Part shown: positions 12,858 through 12,934 of the stretch, piece by piece
Layout: every line of letters starts with the position of its first letter
Numbering within the stretch: the first letter of the stretch is position 1
Source of the DNA: DAOPXV01 sp035352535
Lineage (GTDB): Bacteria; Muiribacteriota; UBA9980
Direction of reading: 5' to 3'
DNA: 12,934 nucleotides
NCBI GenBank assembly: GCA_964545075.1
Contig: CAZJFS010000129.1
Location: forward strand, 1-12,934
Program-made: the position numbers and the translations under genes
The notes under the pieces: generated by a model
Told to the model about the DNA's origin: nothing
The model's database searches: none
What the model saw: the letters and a program-made list of their open reading frames with translations, nothing else

Positions 12858-12934
12858 TTACTGCAAAAGTATGTCCCAGACCTTAACTACGCTGACGTTT
12901 TTTATCGGCCGTTTTAAAAATTTCTCGCCGACGG
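12858..12934 (-). CDS. Possible 3' end of an upstream gene (24 residues visible)
   Basis: On the minus strand a frame enters from the window edge and stops at TAA (complement of 12858-12860). It encodes VGEKFLKRPIKNVSV followed by VKVWDILLQ. The composition and codons look like those of the neighbours, and a gene about 90 bases upstream of rph on the same strand would be normal. Too short to assign. A competing plus-strand frame from ATG 12871 to the edge is also open but has no ribosome site. Confidence 0.35.
   Translation of the reverse strand, partial: VGEKFLKRPIKNVSVVKVWDILLQ

Overview
The window looks like a bacterial chromosome segment. Promoters are close to the sigma-70/sigma-A consensus, Shine-Dalgarno sites are good, and base composition is intermediate, with AT-rich intergenic DNA. 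A MurQ-type etherase, an exported protein with a signal peptide and c-di-GMP-type signalling proteins suggest a free-living, probably Gram-negative-type lineage. I cannot name the phylum; eight of the nine tRNA genes lack an encoded CCA. I see no mobile element, CRISPR array or phage gene.

Layout. Bases 1-561 are the 3' part of murQ (peptidoglycan recycling). A four-helix membrane protein with a charged tail (619-1326) follows and converges on a small Rieske ferredoxin (1347-1670, minus). The Rieske gene and a CHASE2-GAF-GGDEF diguanylate cyclase (plus, ending 3977) are fired by back-to-back promoters. Next, a perfect TTGACA-17-TATAAT promoter drives an exported protein of about 419 residues (4170-5429) made largely of 11-residue amphipathic repeats. 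A bidirectional terminator separates it from a PAS-PAS protein (minus) whose kinase-like C-terminus lacks both the phospho-acceptor His and the ATPase domain. An HD-domain phosphohydrolase follows (6849-7649, minus).

Bases 7760-8774 hold nine tRNA genes on the minus strand in two promoter-led groups: Pro-Gly-Arg, then His-Arg-Arg-Lys-Leu-Gly, ending at a strong intrinsic terminator. An AT-rich spacer with a GC-rich, foldable island at about 8990-9085 separates them from rdgB (XTP/dITP pyrophosphatase, minus). A 366-base spacer with hairpins and a direct repeat leads to a plus-strand gene for a two-helix membrane protein with two Rossmann (TrkA_N) domains and a C-terminal RyR domain. Then come rph (RNase PH, minus) and a possible gene 3' end at the right edge.

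Functional themes are nucleotide and RNA housekeeping (rph, rdgB, tRNAs) and membrane or cytosolic signal sensing (CHASE2-GGDEF, PAS-PAS, HD, TrkA_N-RyR). The least explained items are the 11-residue-repeat exported protein, the degenerate PAS kinase, the RyR fusion and the GC-rich non-coding island.
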